A DNA stretch of 64,000 nucleotides from Pectobacterium sp. A5351 (GCF_028335745.1 NZ_CP116477.1:1612001-1676000); one strand, 5' to 3'; counted from the first letter of the stretch, positions 47,520 through 57,335 are shown. A program made the numbers and translations. The notes: generated by a model not told the origin, from the letters alone.

Positions 47520-49444
47520 ATCGCCCCCCTTTAATCACGTTATCCGGTGTTAGCAAGCAGTATGGTAATGATGCTCATGGCTACGTTAGCGTACTGCAGG
47601 ATATTAATCTGACGATTAATGCAGGAGAGTTTGTCGCCTTGGTTGGTCCATCTGGGTCGGGTAAGTCGACACTCATGCACATCCTTGGTGCTTTAGACCG
47701 TGCGAATCAGGGCGCTTACCGATTTGCCGGTCACGATGTCTCCCGGCTCAGTGCCGACCAATTATCACAACTTCGTCGTACGGTTTTTGGTTTTGTATTC
47801 CAACGTTATTTTCTTATTCCTGGTATGAGTGCACAGGAAAATGTTGAACTTCCCATGGTCTATTCGGGCCTGGAAAAAAGATTGCGCCATGACCAGGCGC
47901 AAGCATTGTTAGGGCAACTTTCGTTATACGATCGTTTTGACTACAAACCGGAACAGCTTTCGGGGGGACAACAGCAACGCGTGTCTATCGCCCGTGCCTT
48001 GATTAACGGGGGAGATGTGTTGTTTGCCGATGAGCCGACAGGTGCGCTTGATAGTGTTAACGGTGAATCGGTACTGGAGTTGTTGGAGGCGCTGGCGGAC
48101 TCGGGAAGAACCGTTATTTTAGTAACACATAACCCAGATGTGGCGAATCGCGCCCGTCGCGTGGTCGAATTGCGCGATGGACGCATTGTCTCTGATACTG
48201 TCCGTACTGCTTCTGCCCCGGCAGCGGCGACACACACACATTGGCTTATAACGGCAGGGGGGAAAACTGACCGCTATACGTTACTGCGCCAAGCCTGGAA
48301 GACTCTGCTGTTTTCCCCCTTGCGCAGCGCGTTGACATTGCTGGGTATTGCCATCGGCATTGCCTCTATCCTCGTGATGCTTGGGATTGGGGAAGGGGCT
48401 AGACAAGAAATGTCAAAAACCCTCTCGCGGCTGGGCAGCACGTTAATGACGGTAATTCCGCAGAGCTTTGATGCTGATGTGGCTGCGGGTCGCATTACTG
48501 ATGCGGATATTGATGCGCTTAAGCGTCTACCAGACATTGACGCGGTCGTTCCCATCCTGACCGGGCAGGCCACGGTGCGGCAGGGAGCGTTTAATTTAAA
48601 AAGTGCCGTTATTGCTACAACGGCCGAGGCGATGGCGGTTAATAATTGGGGACTGCGTGCAGGGACGTTTATTATGCCTTTACACGAATACGCGAATATG
48701 TCTGTTTCCGTGTTAGGGGCAGAGGTCGCGCAGCGCATTTTTCCTTCAGGAAACGCGGTAGGTAGCGACATTCTATTGAACAATATTCCGTTCACGGTGG
48801 TAGGCGTTCTTGCTTCGCAAGGTGGAGCCGATATGAACGGTAATCTTGATCAGGCTGTTATCATTCCTTTTGGTACTGGAAGCTTACGTGTTATTGGACG
48901 GCAGAATGTCGACAGCGTGACATTGAAGGCTCGCTCTTTACAAACGGTCAGACGAGTGGAAAACGAGGTTAACGATCTGCTGACTGCACGTCATCAACGC
49001 CCTGATTTCACTATCATCAACCGGGCGGCTATTTTGCGTTCTCAGAAAGAGTCAATGGATATCATGACGGCCATGTTGGGTTCAATTGCCGCGATTTCAT
49101 TGCTTGTAGGCGGTATTGGCGTGATGAATGTGATGTTAATGTCTGTCGCTGAACGGACGCGGGAGATCGGTATTCGTCTGGCTGTCGGTGCCCGGCATCA
49201 GGATATTCAGTTCCAGTTTCTCTGGGAGGCTGTCATTCTGGCCTTGAGTGGTGGAGTGCTCGGGGTACTGGCAGGATGCTTTCTTGCGTATGTTGTTCAC
49301 ACTTTCGGAAAACCCGTCGCACTAAGTTTTTTTCCTGCTTTATTCTCCTTTTGTAGTGCGATTGTCACCGGGCTTCTGTTTGGATATTTACCGGCACGTA
49401 AAGCGGCACGGCTTGATCCCGTTATGGCGCTGAATCAGGAATGA
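47513..49444 (+). CDS. MacB-like ABC transporter (ATPase-permease fusion)
   Basis: A 643-residue protein. The N-terminal ATPase has Walker A GPSGSGKST, signature [15 protein letters not shown] and Walker B VLFADEPTGALD. A membrane segment near 265-290 is followed by a periplasmic domain and three C-terminal segments of the FtsX/MacB type (VGGIGVMNVMLMSVAERTRE). MacB relatives export macrolides, siderophores, lipopeptides or small proteins by mechanotransmission. The substrate here is unknown; the two secreted paralogues upstream are candidates. Confidence 0.92.
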   Translation: MVNRPPLITLSGVSKQYGNDAHGYVSVLQDINLTINAGEFVALVGPSGSGKSTLMHILGALDRANQGAYRFAGHDVSRLSADQLSQLRRTVFGFVFQRYFLIPGMSAQENVELPMVYSGLEKRLRHDQAQALLGQLSLYDRFDYKPEQLSGGQQQRVSIARALINGGDVLFADEPTGALDSVNGESVLELLEALADSGRTVILVTHNPDVANRARRVVELRDGRIVSDTVRTASAPAAATHTHWLITAGGKTDRYTLLRQAWKTLLFSPLRSALTLLGIAIGIASILVMLGIGEGARQEMSKTLSRLGSTLMTVIPQSFDADVAAGRITDADIDALKRLPDIDAVVPILTGQATVRQGAFNLKSAVIATTAEAMAVNNWGLRAGTFIMPLHEYANMSVSVLGAEVAQRIFPSGNAVGSDILLNNIPFTVVGVLASQGGADMNGNLDQAVIIPFGTGSLRVIGRQNVDSVTLKARSLQTVRRVENEVNDLLTARHQRPDFTIINRAAILRSQKESMDIMTAMLGSIAAISLLVGGIGVMNVMLMSVAERTREIGIRLAVGARHQDIQFQFLWEAVILALSGGVLGVLAGCFLAYVVHTFGKPVALSFFPALFSFCSAIVTGLLFGYLPARKAARLDPVMALNQE

Positions 49445-50811
49445 GGACACTCGCGAAAGTCAGCCATATACTGATGTGCATGCTGTGCGCGGGCTGTACG
49501 TTATTGCCAGTTCCTGATGATGTCGCTCCCGGGTTACCGGGTACCTGGTCAGTGGACGCCGTTTCAGCGCTGAAACCTCCAGCTAAGGGGTGGTGGAAGG
49601 CTTTTGGTAGTCAGGAGTTGAACACGCTCTTGGAAGGGGCGCTACTGTCCAATCGCAATCTCGATAATGTTCGCCAGAATATGGAGCAGGCTCGTATCCA
49701 ATGGCAGAGTAATCAGGTGCCGAAAATGCCAGAGGTAAATAGTGCATTTTCTAAAAACCTTTCGGGCGTTTGGGGAGAGCATCAGCGGAACAAAAGCTAC
49801 GGAGCCAGCGTGTCGCTATCTTATTCCCCTGATGTCTGGGGAGCGAAACGTGCCGCGTCTTATAGCAATGAGGCGTTGTGGCGAGCGGCATCTTATGATG
49901 TTTCCGCGACAGCATTAATGTTGCGTTCGTCGGTAATTACCCAGTATTTAGCGCTGCTCGGCATTCGTCGTCAGATCACACTGGCTGAGAAAAATCTGAT
50001 CATTAGCCGTAGACTGCTTGCCCTTGTAGAGACTAAATATGCCGCTGGTGCTGTCGCGAGACTCGATCTTGCTCAACAACAATCCTTTGTTGCGGGAATG
50101 GAAGCGATGCTTCTGCAACTGCATCAACAATCTCTACAGGTAAGTAAAACGCTGGCGGCGTTACTCGATAAAACGCCGCAGGAATTACTACAGCCCAGCC
50201 AACATATTGAGGATCTCCACGTTCCAGATATTGGCAGTGGTCTTCCTGCGGATCTCATGCGCAAGCGCCCCGATCTGTTAAGTGCAGAGGCCAAATTGGT
50301 TGCTGCGGGTGCCAATATTGATGCGGCACGAGCGGCGATGTTTCCCTCGGTTTCCCTGTCAGCAGCCTCCAGCGTAAGTGCTACGGCGATAAATCAGCTA
50401 TTTCGGTTAGCGCCTGGATGGGGAAGTGGTCTGGATATCTCGTTGCCGATTTGGGATCGTTCCGTACGTATTAATAACCAGCGTCTCGCCCTCATTAACC
50501 GAAAAATTGCAGTTAATACCTATCGTGAAACGCTGTTGAGGGCTTTTGGTGAAGTTGAAACGGCGCTCAATGCGATGTTGAGTTTACAGCAACAGCAGCG
50601 CTGGCAAGATGCACAACTGGCGGCGGCACAAGACTCGCTAAAGCTCGCTGAGATTCGCTATAGAGCGGGTGCTGATGACTTACCGCGTTTGCTAAACGCA
50701 CAAAATGCATTCTATAGCACGGAGTTGGCATCCAGCACATTGTGGCAGCAGAGGCTGCAAGCTGCCAACGATCTTGCGGTAGCACTTGGCGGCAGCGAGT
50801 TGCAGGATTGA
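49441..50811 (+). CDS. Outer-membrane factor lipoprotein (NodT/TolC-like)
   Basis: A 456-residue OMF with two repeated efflux domains. The lipobox MLCAGC makes Cys19 the lipidated residue. Family features are WWKAFGSQELNTLLEGAL, RPDLLSAEAKLVAAGANIDA and FGEVETALNAMLSLQQQQR. It overlaps the MacB-like gene by ATGA, so adaptor, pump and outer-membrane channel form one coupled operon. Having its own OMF instead of relying on TolC suggests a dedicated export route. It ends 16 bp from a convergent racemase gene. Confidence 0.9.
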   Translation: MRTLAKVSHILMCMLCAGCTLLPVPDDVAPGLPGTWSVDAVSALKPPAKGWWKAFGSQELNTLLEGALLSNRNLDNVRQNMEQARIQWQSNQVPKMPEVNSAFSKNLSGVWGEHQRNKSYGASVSLSYSPDVWGAKRAASYSNEALWRAASYDVSATALMLRSSVITQYLALLGIRRQITLAEKNLIISRRLLALVETKYAAGAVARLDLAQQQSFVAGMEAMLLQLHQQSLQVSKTLAALLDKTPQELLQPSQHIEDLHVPDIGSGLPADLMRKRPDLLSAEAKLVAAGANIDAARAAMFPSVSLSAASSVSATAINQLFRLAPGWGSGLDISLPIWDRSVRINNQRLALINRKIAVNTYRETLLRAFGEVETALNAMLSLQQQQRWQDAQLAAAQDSLKLAEIRYRAGADDLPRLLNAQNAFYSTELASSTLWQQRLQAANDLAVALGGSELQD

Positions 50812-50827
50812 CTTTCACCGTCGCGTA

Positions 50828-51544
50828 TTAGGCGGCAATCTCATTTCCTGATGAGCGAGTAAAATACCACTCGACCGTTTTCTTTATTAACTCTTCCGTC
50901 GCATCGACATAATGCTGGGGTGACGTTTTGACTTCCTGCTCCAGAATCAGAGGAAGCTCGGTGCAACCCAGAATAATTTTCTCGACGCCAGCCTGCAACA
51001 GGCGATCTTTTACGGGGGACAGCATGCTATAGGCCCCAGCAATATCACCGGATTTATACGCGTAGATACTTTCCATTACCTGGTGTTGGTCTGCATCATC
51101 CGGCGTGTAGCACTCAATATTATCGCTAATCAGGTTGTCCTGATAAATTCTCGCTTTGACCGTCGCTGTCGTCGCTAACAGGCCGACGCGTGTAGTGTTG
51201 GCATTTTTAATCGCCTGACAGGTCACATCAATAATGCTGATCATTTCCGCCCGGCATTGCTGTTTTAATTCATTAAACCAATAGTGTGCGGTATTGCACG
51301 GGATAATGATGCATTCAGCGCCTGCATTTTCGAGAATTTTCATATATTGCAGCATTTTTTCCAGTGGTGACGCGCTGTGCTGAAGAATGCATTTTGTTCT
51401 GTCAGGGATATCAGGAATAGAAACCGCAATCATGGGAATATGGTCTTGATCCCGATACGCTGGTGTGTTTTTGATCAGTTTTTGCATCGCATCGACGGTA
51501 GCACCCGGCCCCATACCGCCAAGAATTCCCACGAGACTGTTCAT
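50828..51544 (-). CDS. Aspartate/glutamate racemase family protein (YgeA-like)
   Basis: A 238-residue cofactor-independent racemase. It begins MNSLVGILGGMGPGATVDAM. The two catalytic cysteines are in IIPCNTAHYW (about residue 83) and LGCTELPLIL (about 195). Enzymes of this group interconvert L- and D-amino acids such as aspartate, glutamate or homoserine. It is divergent from a LysR regulator across a 239-bp gap and near a dicarboxylate/glutamate symporter. Confidence 0.87.
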   Translation of the reverse strand: MNSLVGILGGMGPGATVDAMQKLIKNTPAYRDQDHIPMIAVSIPDIPDRTKCILQHSASPLEKMLQYMKILENAGAECIIIPCNTAHYWFNELKQQCRAEMISIIDVTCQAIKNANTTRVGLLATTATVKARIYQDNLISDNIECYTPDDADQHQVMESIYAYKSGDIAGAYSMLSPVKDRLLQAGVEKIILGCTELPLILEQEVKTSPQHYVDATEELIKKTVEWYFTRSSGNEIAA

Positions 51545-51783
51545 ACTGTTAACCCTGTAGCATTATGAAATTAAAAGGATAATCGCACACTGCCGGGCAA
51601 TGTGAATTGCTAAATTCCCATCTCCTATGTGGGATTTGCATAACTATTAGCATCCCTATGCTTTTATTGGTTTTAACGGTGTATAGTGGGCAGCAGCTTT
51701 ATTGGCGATGTAGGTCGCTGGCAGAGATAGAACGTTGGCATAGGGAACGAAAATATGACGCTGCGCGTTTTGAGTGAGGGGTG

Positions 51784-52683
51784 ATGCTGAACAATATCGA
51801 AACCAAGTGGCTCTATGACTTTATCGTGCTGGAAGAGTACCGGAGTTTTACGCTGGCGGCCGAGAAGCGAAATATCTCTCAATCCTCATTTAGCCGACGT
51901 ATTCAGGCGTTGGAAGCGGCGGTTGGGTTTGACATTTTCGACCGTAGCGCGCTGCCGCTGCAATTAACTGAACAGGGGCGTGTGTTTCACGCCTATATCC
52001 GCAATACGCTGGATGATTTGGAGTATCAGCTCAATAAACTGCACGGCGGGGATAATTACAAAAACAAGATCACCATTGCTGCGGCGCATTCGCTGTCGGT
52101 CTTCATCATGCCGGAGCTGTTAAAAGACGTACCGGATCCGCAGGAAAAAATCTTCTATGTAGAGTCGATCGATGTAGATGAAGCGGTGCTGAATCTCAAA
52201 GAAGGGCGCAGCGACTTCATTTTCTCATTCTACAGTGAGGATCTGATGGGGGAGCCCTTTATGCACGAGAAGATACTGGAATCCCGGCTTTATCCGGTCT
52301 GCGCGTGTGATAGCGCAGGGAAGCCACTGTTTGATGTAAGCGCCTCATCGGTGCCGTTACTCAACTATACCGAGACGAGTTATATGGGGCGTCAGGTCAG
52401 CCGTTACTTATCCAGCGTCGACAGCGATAAGTTTACGGTCAACTTCGTCTCTTCTATGAGTGATTTGCTCAAACGCATGACGAAAAAAGGCTACGGTATT
52501 GCCTGGCTGCCGGATTATTCCATTCAGGAAGAGCTGAAAAACAAAGAGCTGACGATCCTGAGCATGGAAAACGCGGTAATCCGCATGGGGGTTTATCTGT
52601 ATCGCCTTGATGCACGGCTGAATGTGGCCTCTGAGAAATTCTGGCGCTACATGAAAGGGCTGTCATCGTCGTCTGGGCTCTAA
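51784..52683 (+). CDS. LysR-family regulator, HypT/YjiE-like
   Basis: A 299-residue LysR-type regulator. The N-terminal helix-turn-helix is SFTLAAEKRNISQSSFSRRI, then QALEAAVGFDIFDRS. The start MLNNIETKWLYDFIVLEE and the core ITIAAAHSLSVFIMPELL closely resemble E. coli HypT (YjiE), a hypochlorite-responsive regulator that uses methionine oxidation. Whether this protein senses HOCl is not shown. GTG at 51781 is an alternative start. It is divergent from the racemase gene, which may be its target. Confidence 0.85.
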   Translation: MLNNIETKWLYDFIVLEEYRSFTLAAEKRNISQSSFSRRIQALEAAVGFDIFDRSALPLQLTEQGRVFHAYIRNTLDDLEYQLNKLHGGDNYKNKITIAAAHSLSVFIMPELLKDVPDPQEKIFYVESIDVDEAVLNLKEGRSDFIFSFYSEDLMGEPFMHEKILESRLYPVCACDSAGKPLFDVSASSVPLLNYTETSYMGRQVSRYLSSVDSDKFTVNFVSSMSDLLKRMTKKGYGIAWLPDYSIQEELKNKELTILSMENAVIRMGVYLYRLDARLNVASEKFWRYMKGLSSSSGL

Positions 52684-52753
52684 GCGGTGCGATTGAGGAA
52701 CGGAGTCATGCAACCAGCACACGGGTCCCTTGAAGTATGACGAGATAAAAAAA

Positions 52754-52773
52754 TAGCGGCCCGCAGGCCGCTA
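52754..52773 (-). terminator. Terminator of the symporter gene
   Basis: TAGCGGCC-TGCG-GGCCGCTA with T7 on the minus strand, 26 bp after the stop. Just beyond, at 52732-52747, lies the 16-bp ERIC terminus CTTGAAGTATGACGAG. Confidence 0.85.
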
Positions 52774-52798
52774 TGATCACATATTCACTTACCCAGCA

Positions 52799-54106
52799 TT
52801 AGCTATTTTGCGTGGCCTGCTGAGGTTCTTTATAGGCGACAACCTCGTCGGCTACCTCTTCCTCATCATCATCGTGGATGTCTTTTTCCATACTGGCCAC
52901 AACGGCAGTAGAGATACTGTTACCGATGACGTTAGTTGCAGTACGGCCCATATCCAGGAACTGGTCGATACCGATAATCAGCAGGATACCGGCTTCCGGT
53001 AGGCTGAACATTGGCAGCGTGGCGGCAACCACCACGATGGAAGCACGCGCTACACCGGCCATCCCTTTACTGGTGATCATCAGCGTCAGCAGAATCAGGA
53101 TTTGCTGGGTGATGCTCAGATCGATGTTGTAAGCCTGTGCGATAAACAGAATCGCAAAGGACTGGTACATCATGGAACCGTCAAGGTTGAACGAATAACC
53201 GAGTGGCAGCACAAAGCTGGTGACTTTTTTCGGCACGCCGAATTTGGTCAGCGCTTCCATGGTTTTCGGGTAAGCAGACTCACTGCTCGCCGTGGCGAAA
53301 GCCAGCATGGTCGGTTCACGAATCAGCTTCGCCAGCGTAACGATGGCTTTGCCCAGGAACAGGTAGCCAACCAGGAACAGAACGCCCCACAGTACAGCCA
53401 GGCCGAGGTAGAACTCACCGATCAGTTTACCAAAGTCATAAAGCAGCCCCAGGCCTTGCGTGGTAATCGCGGAAGCGATTGCGGCAAAGACGGCAATAGG
53501 AGCCAGCGCCATGACGTAGTCGGTCACGCGGAACATCACTTTGGTTAGTTCTTCGATCATGGAAATGATCGTGGTCGCGTGCTTGTTTTTGCCTTTGACA
53601 TAAGCCAGAGCAGAACCGAAGAACAGTGAGAACACCAGAATTTGCAGAATTTCATTGTTCGCCATCGCTTCTACGATACTTTTCGGGAAGATATGGCTGA
53701 TGAAGCTCTTAAGCGTAAATCCGTCAGTGTTCAGACCCGTAGCAACCTGTTGTACAGGAATCGGCAGATTCATTCCTGCTCCCGGTTGGAACAGGTTTGC
53801 GAACACCATACCAATGAGCAGAGAGATGAACGATGCGCTGACAAACCAGATCATCGCTTTCATACCGATACGACCAACGGCAGAAGAATTTCCTCCCATG
53901 CTTGCCAGACCGGAAACCAGCGTAGCGAAGACCAGTGGCGCGATAATCATTTTAATCAGGCGCAGGAAGATATCGGTAACCATGTTGAAATACGATGCCA
54001 CTTCTTTTGCTCGACCGCCATCAAGATATTGATGGCAGGCCCAGCCGATTAATATTCCCAGGACGATAGCCAAGACTATCTGTACAAGTAACTTCTGCCT
54101 TTGCAT
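52799..54106 (-). CDS. Dicarboxylate/amino acid:cation symporter (GltP/DctA family)
   Basis: A 435-residue DAACS-family transporter. The characteristic reentrant-loop motifs are visible: SSESAYPKTMEALTKFGVPK, GYSFNLDGSMMYQSFA and DQFLDMGRTATNVIGN. The ATG at 54104-54106 has GAGG upstream and is followed by MQRQKLLVQIVLAIVLGI; a longer frame reaches 54187. The acidic C-terminal tail (HDDDEEEVADE) is notable. Serine-rich S-S-E and Asp/Arg substrate residues do not by themselves distinguish C4-dicarboxylates from glutamate/aspartate. The racemase nearby hints at aspartate or glutamate. Confidence 0.9.
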   Translation of the reverse strand: MQRQKLLVQIVLAIVLGILIGWACHQYLDGGRAKEVASYFNMVTDIFLRLIKMIIAPLVFATLVSGLASMGGNSSAVGRIGMKAMIWFVSASFISLLIGMVFANLFQPGAGMNLPIPVQQVATGLNTDGFTLKSFISHIFPKSIVEAMANNEILQILVFSLFFGSALAYVKGKNKHATTIISMIEELTKVMFRVTDYVMALAPIAVFAAIASAITTQGLGLLYDFGKLIGEFYLGLAVLWGVLFLVGYLFLGKAIVTLAKLIREPTMLAFATASSESAYPKTMEALTKFGVPKKVTSFVLPLGYSFNLDGSMMYQSFAILFIAQAYNIDLSITQQILILLTLMITSKGMAGVARASIVVVAATLPMFSLPEAGILLIIGIDQFLDMGRTATNVIGNSISTAVVASMEKDIHDDDEEEVADEVVAYKEPQQATQNS

Positions 54107-54194
54107 ATAAACCTCATGTTGATGAATTGATTCAGACAACACAATATTATTACCGCGTGGTGGCTGATGTTTCCCTGAATACACCAAGCCCTCA

Positions 54195-54787
54195 CCCGAA
54201 TCTGTTATTGGGGTGTTGTGTCTGCCCGCCGATATTACAACGATTCTTGCTTTTTACATTTTTTTTCTGTGGATTGTTATGTAATTGTGATCTTCGTCAT
54301 GCGAAAAATGCATGTACCTGCAGTGTGTAATGATAAATGAGGATGTGATACGTAGATTACGTAAAAGGCGATTTTTTTATTAGTTGTTTATTAAACAAAG
54401 GGTTGCTTTGGTTTTCTGCTATCGAGAGCTGGTGGGATAATGTGTTGAATTAGTGTTGCTAATGATATGCGGCTATACATCAATAAAACATATAGTGAAT
54501 TACTTAAAGATTAAGTAAAAATAAAAGAACAATTAACGAAAACTTTATATACTTGCCATTTTATCAAAAAAATTAATTTTTTAACTATTTAAATCGTGAT
54601 TTTATTTTTGTGATTAAATATTTATTTTTGTATTGTTGATTTAAAGTTTAATTATTGTTCTATGTGTTTCTTTTTGTAACTGTTTGGGCATTTAGAGTAT
54701 GTAAAATGGTGTTTTTTATTTTTTAACCCTATGTTATCGATGATTTTAGACCTCGCTGTTGGTTATTTCAGCGAAAAAGCTCGGTGC
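54195..54787. other. A/T-rich non-coding interval
   Basis: About 590 bp with no supportable gene. It is strongly A/T-rich from about 54330 on. TGTGATCTTCGTCATG at 54286-54301 resembles a CRP site 180 bp upstream of the symporter start; weak evidence. Confidence 0.4.
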
Positions 54788-55047
54788 TTACTTTACCGTG
54801 GCACGATTTTTCCAGATGTTTTTCATCCGCTCTGCCGCCGTTTCGCACTCTCCCGGTTGCAGACAATCAAGAATGTCCAGATGTTCTGTAATCGGTTCCC
54901 GCCGCCTGGAGTTGGAGGTCGGACTGCTTTGCCGATATTTCACCAGACGGAGAATAAAACGCACCAGCGGATCGAATAGCCCCGCATCGACCATGATGCC
55001 GAAGTAGAGAGTAGAGAACGTCAGCACAACGCCCGTCGGAGCTAAAT
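54788..55047 (-). pseudogene. CitMHS transporter fragment fused to a GntR-type regulator tail
   Basis: The minus-strand frame reads LAPTGVVLTFSTLYFGIMVD, then AGLFDPLVRFILRLVK, which is an internal piece of CitMHS-type citrate-metal:proton transporters. At YRQSSPTSNSRRREPITEHL it switches to the end of an FCD-domain (GntR family) regulator: HLDILDCLQPGECETAAERM. The two parts do not belong together. This is the scar of a deletion that removed most of both genes. Confidence 0.7.
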
Positions 55048-55113
55048 GCTATTTAGATTGTACGTATTTCCTAAACCGCCGAGGCTTGTACTCGACGGCT
55101 TAGGTAATAGAAA

Positions 55114-57264
55114 TTAGCTGACGTTTTCTGCGGTGGAACGCAGCCGATCTTTCAACTGGCTGTATTCCTGCTGTACGTAGTTCTCCGCCGCTTGCTGGTC
55201 GTCAATTGCCTCCAGCTTAACGGCACAGTGTTTGTATTCCGGCGTCTTAGAGACCGGATCGAGGTGATCTAACGTCAGTTCATTACAGGCACCGATCCAC
55301 CATTGGTAGGTCATATACACGGCACCTTTATTGATGCGCTCGCTGACGGCCACGCGAGAGATAACCTTACCGCGTCGCGACGAGATCCAGGCCAGTTGCT
55401 GATCGCGGATGCCTAAACGTTCGGCGTCATATGGGCTAACCTGCACGTAGCCGGGTTCATCCGCCAGCGTTTGTAATGCCGTACAGTTGCCTGTCATGGA
55501 ACGGCAGGAATAGTGGCCGACTTCGCGCACGGTGCACAAGACCAGCGGATAATCCTCATCCACCCGCTCCATCGGCGGTCGCCATTCGGCCGTCATGAGC
55601 AGGCCTTTTCCGCCGGGACGATCGAAGTGATTACCCGCATACAGCCACGGCGTTCCGGGGCTGTCTTCTGTCGGGCACGGCCAGGGCACGTAGCCCAGCC
55701 CCGCCATTTTCTCGTAGGTCGCGCCGTAATACAGCGGGCAGAGTGCTCGCAGTTCGTCCCAGATCTCCTGCGTGTTGTTATAGTGCATGGGATACCCGAG
55801 CGCCGTTGCCATCAGGCTGATGATTTCCCAATCGGGTTTTACATCGCCCTGTGGTTCCACTGCTTTATAAAAACGCTGGAATCCCCGGTCGGCCGCGGTA
55901 TAAACCCCTTCGTGCTCGCCCCAGGAGGTCGCAGGTAAAATCACATCGGCAATCGCGGCGGTCTTGGTCATGAAGATATCCTGCACGATCAGCAATTCCA
56001 GCTCGTTGAAAGCATCGCGCAGCATCGACAGGTCCGGCTCGGTTTGCAGCGGGTCTTCGCCCATCACATAGTTAGCCTTGATTTTCCCTTCCTGTATTTT
56101 GTGCGGAAGGTCGGTCAGCGAGTAGCCCACTTTGTCAGAGAGTTCGGGCACGCCCCAGGCGTCGGCAAATTTCGCCAGCACCGCCTTATCCGTGACGTTT
56201 TGATAACCGGGGAACATATTGGGCAGCGCGCCCATATCACACGCACCCTGCACATTGTTTTGCCCACGTACTGGCCCAACACCGACGTTCGGACGACCCA
56301 GATTCCCGGTCAGCAGCGCCAGACCGGACAGTCCTTTGACCACATCCACGCCTTGCCCCCATTGCGTCACGCCCATTCCCCAGAGAATAGTGGCGGACGG
56401 CGCGGCGGCATAGATCCGCATCGCGTCTCGAATCAATTTCGGCGACAGGCCGGTGATATCGGCAACATATTCCGGCGTATACTTCGCGACGGTTTGGCTG
56501 AATTCCTCAAAGCCTTCGGTATGGCGGGCGACATAAGCCTTATCGTAGTGGCCTTCGTTAATCAGCACGTTGGCGAACGCGTTGACCAGCGCCATATTGG
56601 AGCCATTTCTCAACGGCAGCCACAGATCGGCGATGCGGGCGGTTTCAATATGGCGGGGATCGCACACGATGATTTTTGCCCCACGCGCTTTGGCTTTCAG
56701 GATCCGGCGCGCCACGATAGGGTGTGAATCGGCGGCGTTGTAGCCGAAAATCAGGATGCAGTCGGTCTTTTCAATTTCACAGATGGAATTACTCATTGCG
56801 CCGTTGCCCAGCGTAACCTGTAATCCGGCAACCGAAGGGCCGTGGCAGAGTCGGGCGCAGCAGTCGACGTTATTATTCCCGGTGACCGCACGGGCGAATT
56901 TCTGCATCACGTAGTTCGTTTCATTACCGGGGCCGCGGGACGATCCCGTGTGCATAATCGACTCGGCGCCGTACTTCTCTTTAATGGTTTTTAATCGCGA
57001 GCTGGCGAAGTCGATAGCCTCATCCCAGGATACCGCTTCAAAGGGCGCGCCTTTCTGACGTCGGATCAGCGGCTGTTTTAAACGCGGCGTCAGAAGTTTC
57101 GTATCGTTGAGAAAATCCCAGCCGTAATAGCCTTTCAGGCACAGTTCACCTTCGTTGGTGATGCCGTTTGCCCCTTCTGCACCAACGACTTTGCCATTCT
57201 CTACCAGCAGGTTAATTTTGCAGCCTGACCCACAATAGGGACAGACGGTAAGCACTTTCTGCAT
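55114..57264 (-). CDS. fdhF: Formate dehydrogenase H-type molybdoenzyme, cysteine form
   Basis: A 716-residue molybdopterin oxidoreductase, similar along its length to E. coli FdhF (715). The N-terminus has a 4Fe-4S motif VCPYCGSGCKINLL with a later Cys in LCLKGYYGWD. The Mo-ligand position, selenocysteine 140 in E. coli, is Cys140 here (DCCARLCHGPSVAG; codon TGC on the minus strand). VREVGHYSCRSMTGN and the C-terminal QWWIGACNEL domain are conserved. The ATG at 57262-57264 has GGAG and matches the E. coli start. No hydrogenase or other formate-hydrogenlyase genes are adjacent. Confidence 0.93.
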   Translation of the reverse strand: MQKVLTVCPYCGSGCKINLLVENGKVVGAEGANGITNEGELCLKGYYGWDFLNDTKLLTPRLKQPLIRRQKGAPFEAVSWDEAIDFASSRLKTIKEKYGAESIMHTGSSRGPGNETNYVMQKFARAVTGNNNVDCCARLCHGPSVAGLQVTLGNGAMSNSICEIEKTDCILIFGYNAADSHPIVARRILKAKARGAKIIVCDPRHIETARIADLWLPLRNGSNMALVNAFANVLINEGHYDKAYVARHTEGFEEFSQTVAKYTPEYVADITGLSPKLIRDAMRIYAAAPSATILWGMGVTQWGQGVDVVKGLSGLALLTGNLGRPNVGVGPVRGQNNVQGACDMGALPNMFPGYQNVTDKAVLAKFADAWGVPELSDKVGYSLTDLPHKIQEGKIKANYVMGEDPLQTEPDLSMLRDAFNELELLIVQDIFMTKTAAIADVILPATSWGEHEGVYTAADRGFQRFYKAVEPQGDVKPDWEIISLMATALGYPMHYNNTQEIWDELRALCPLYYGATYEKMAGLGYVPWPCPTEDSPGTPWLYAGNHFDRPGGKGLLMTAEWRPPMERVDEDYPLVLCTVREVGHYSCRSMTGNCTALQTLADEPGYVQVSPYDAERLGIRDQQLAWISSRRGKVISRVAVSERINKGAVYMTYQWWIGACNELTLDHLDPVSKTPEYKHCAVKLEAIDDQQAAENYVQQEYSQLKDRLRSTAENVS

Positions 57265-57335
57265 GATTATTCTCCAAAGCTGAGTCTTGGATCGTAAGAA
57301 CTGCATGCTTATGGCTGGCTGTTGATGCAGTCATT

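Noticed and set aside
56044..56727. 227-codon plus-strand frame
   Set aside because: Antisense to fdhF.
57265..57335. Sigma-54 promoter upstream of fdhF
   Set aside because: I looked for a TGGCAC-N5-TTGC pattern and found no acceptable match on the fdhF strand, although E. coli fdhF uses one.
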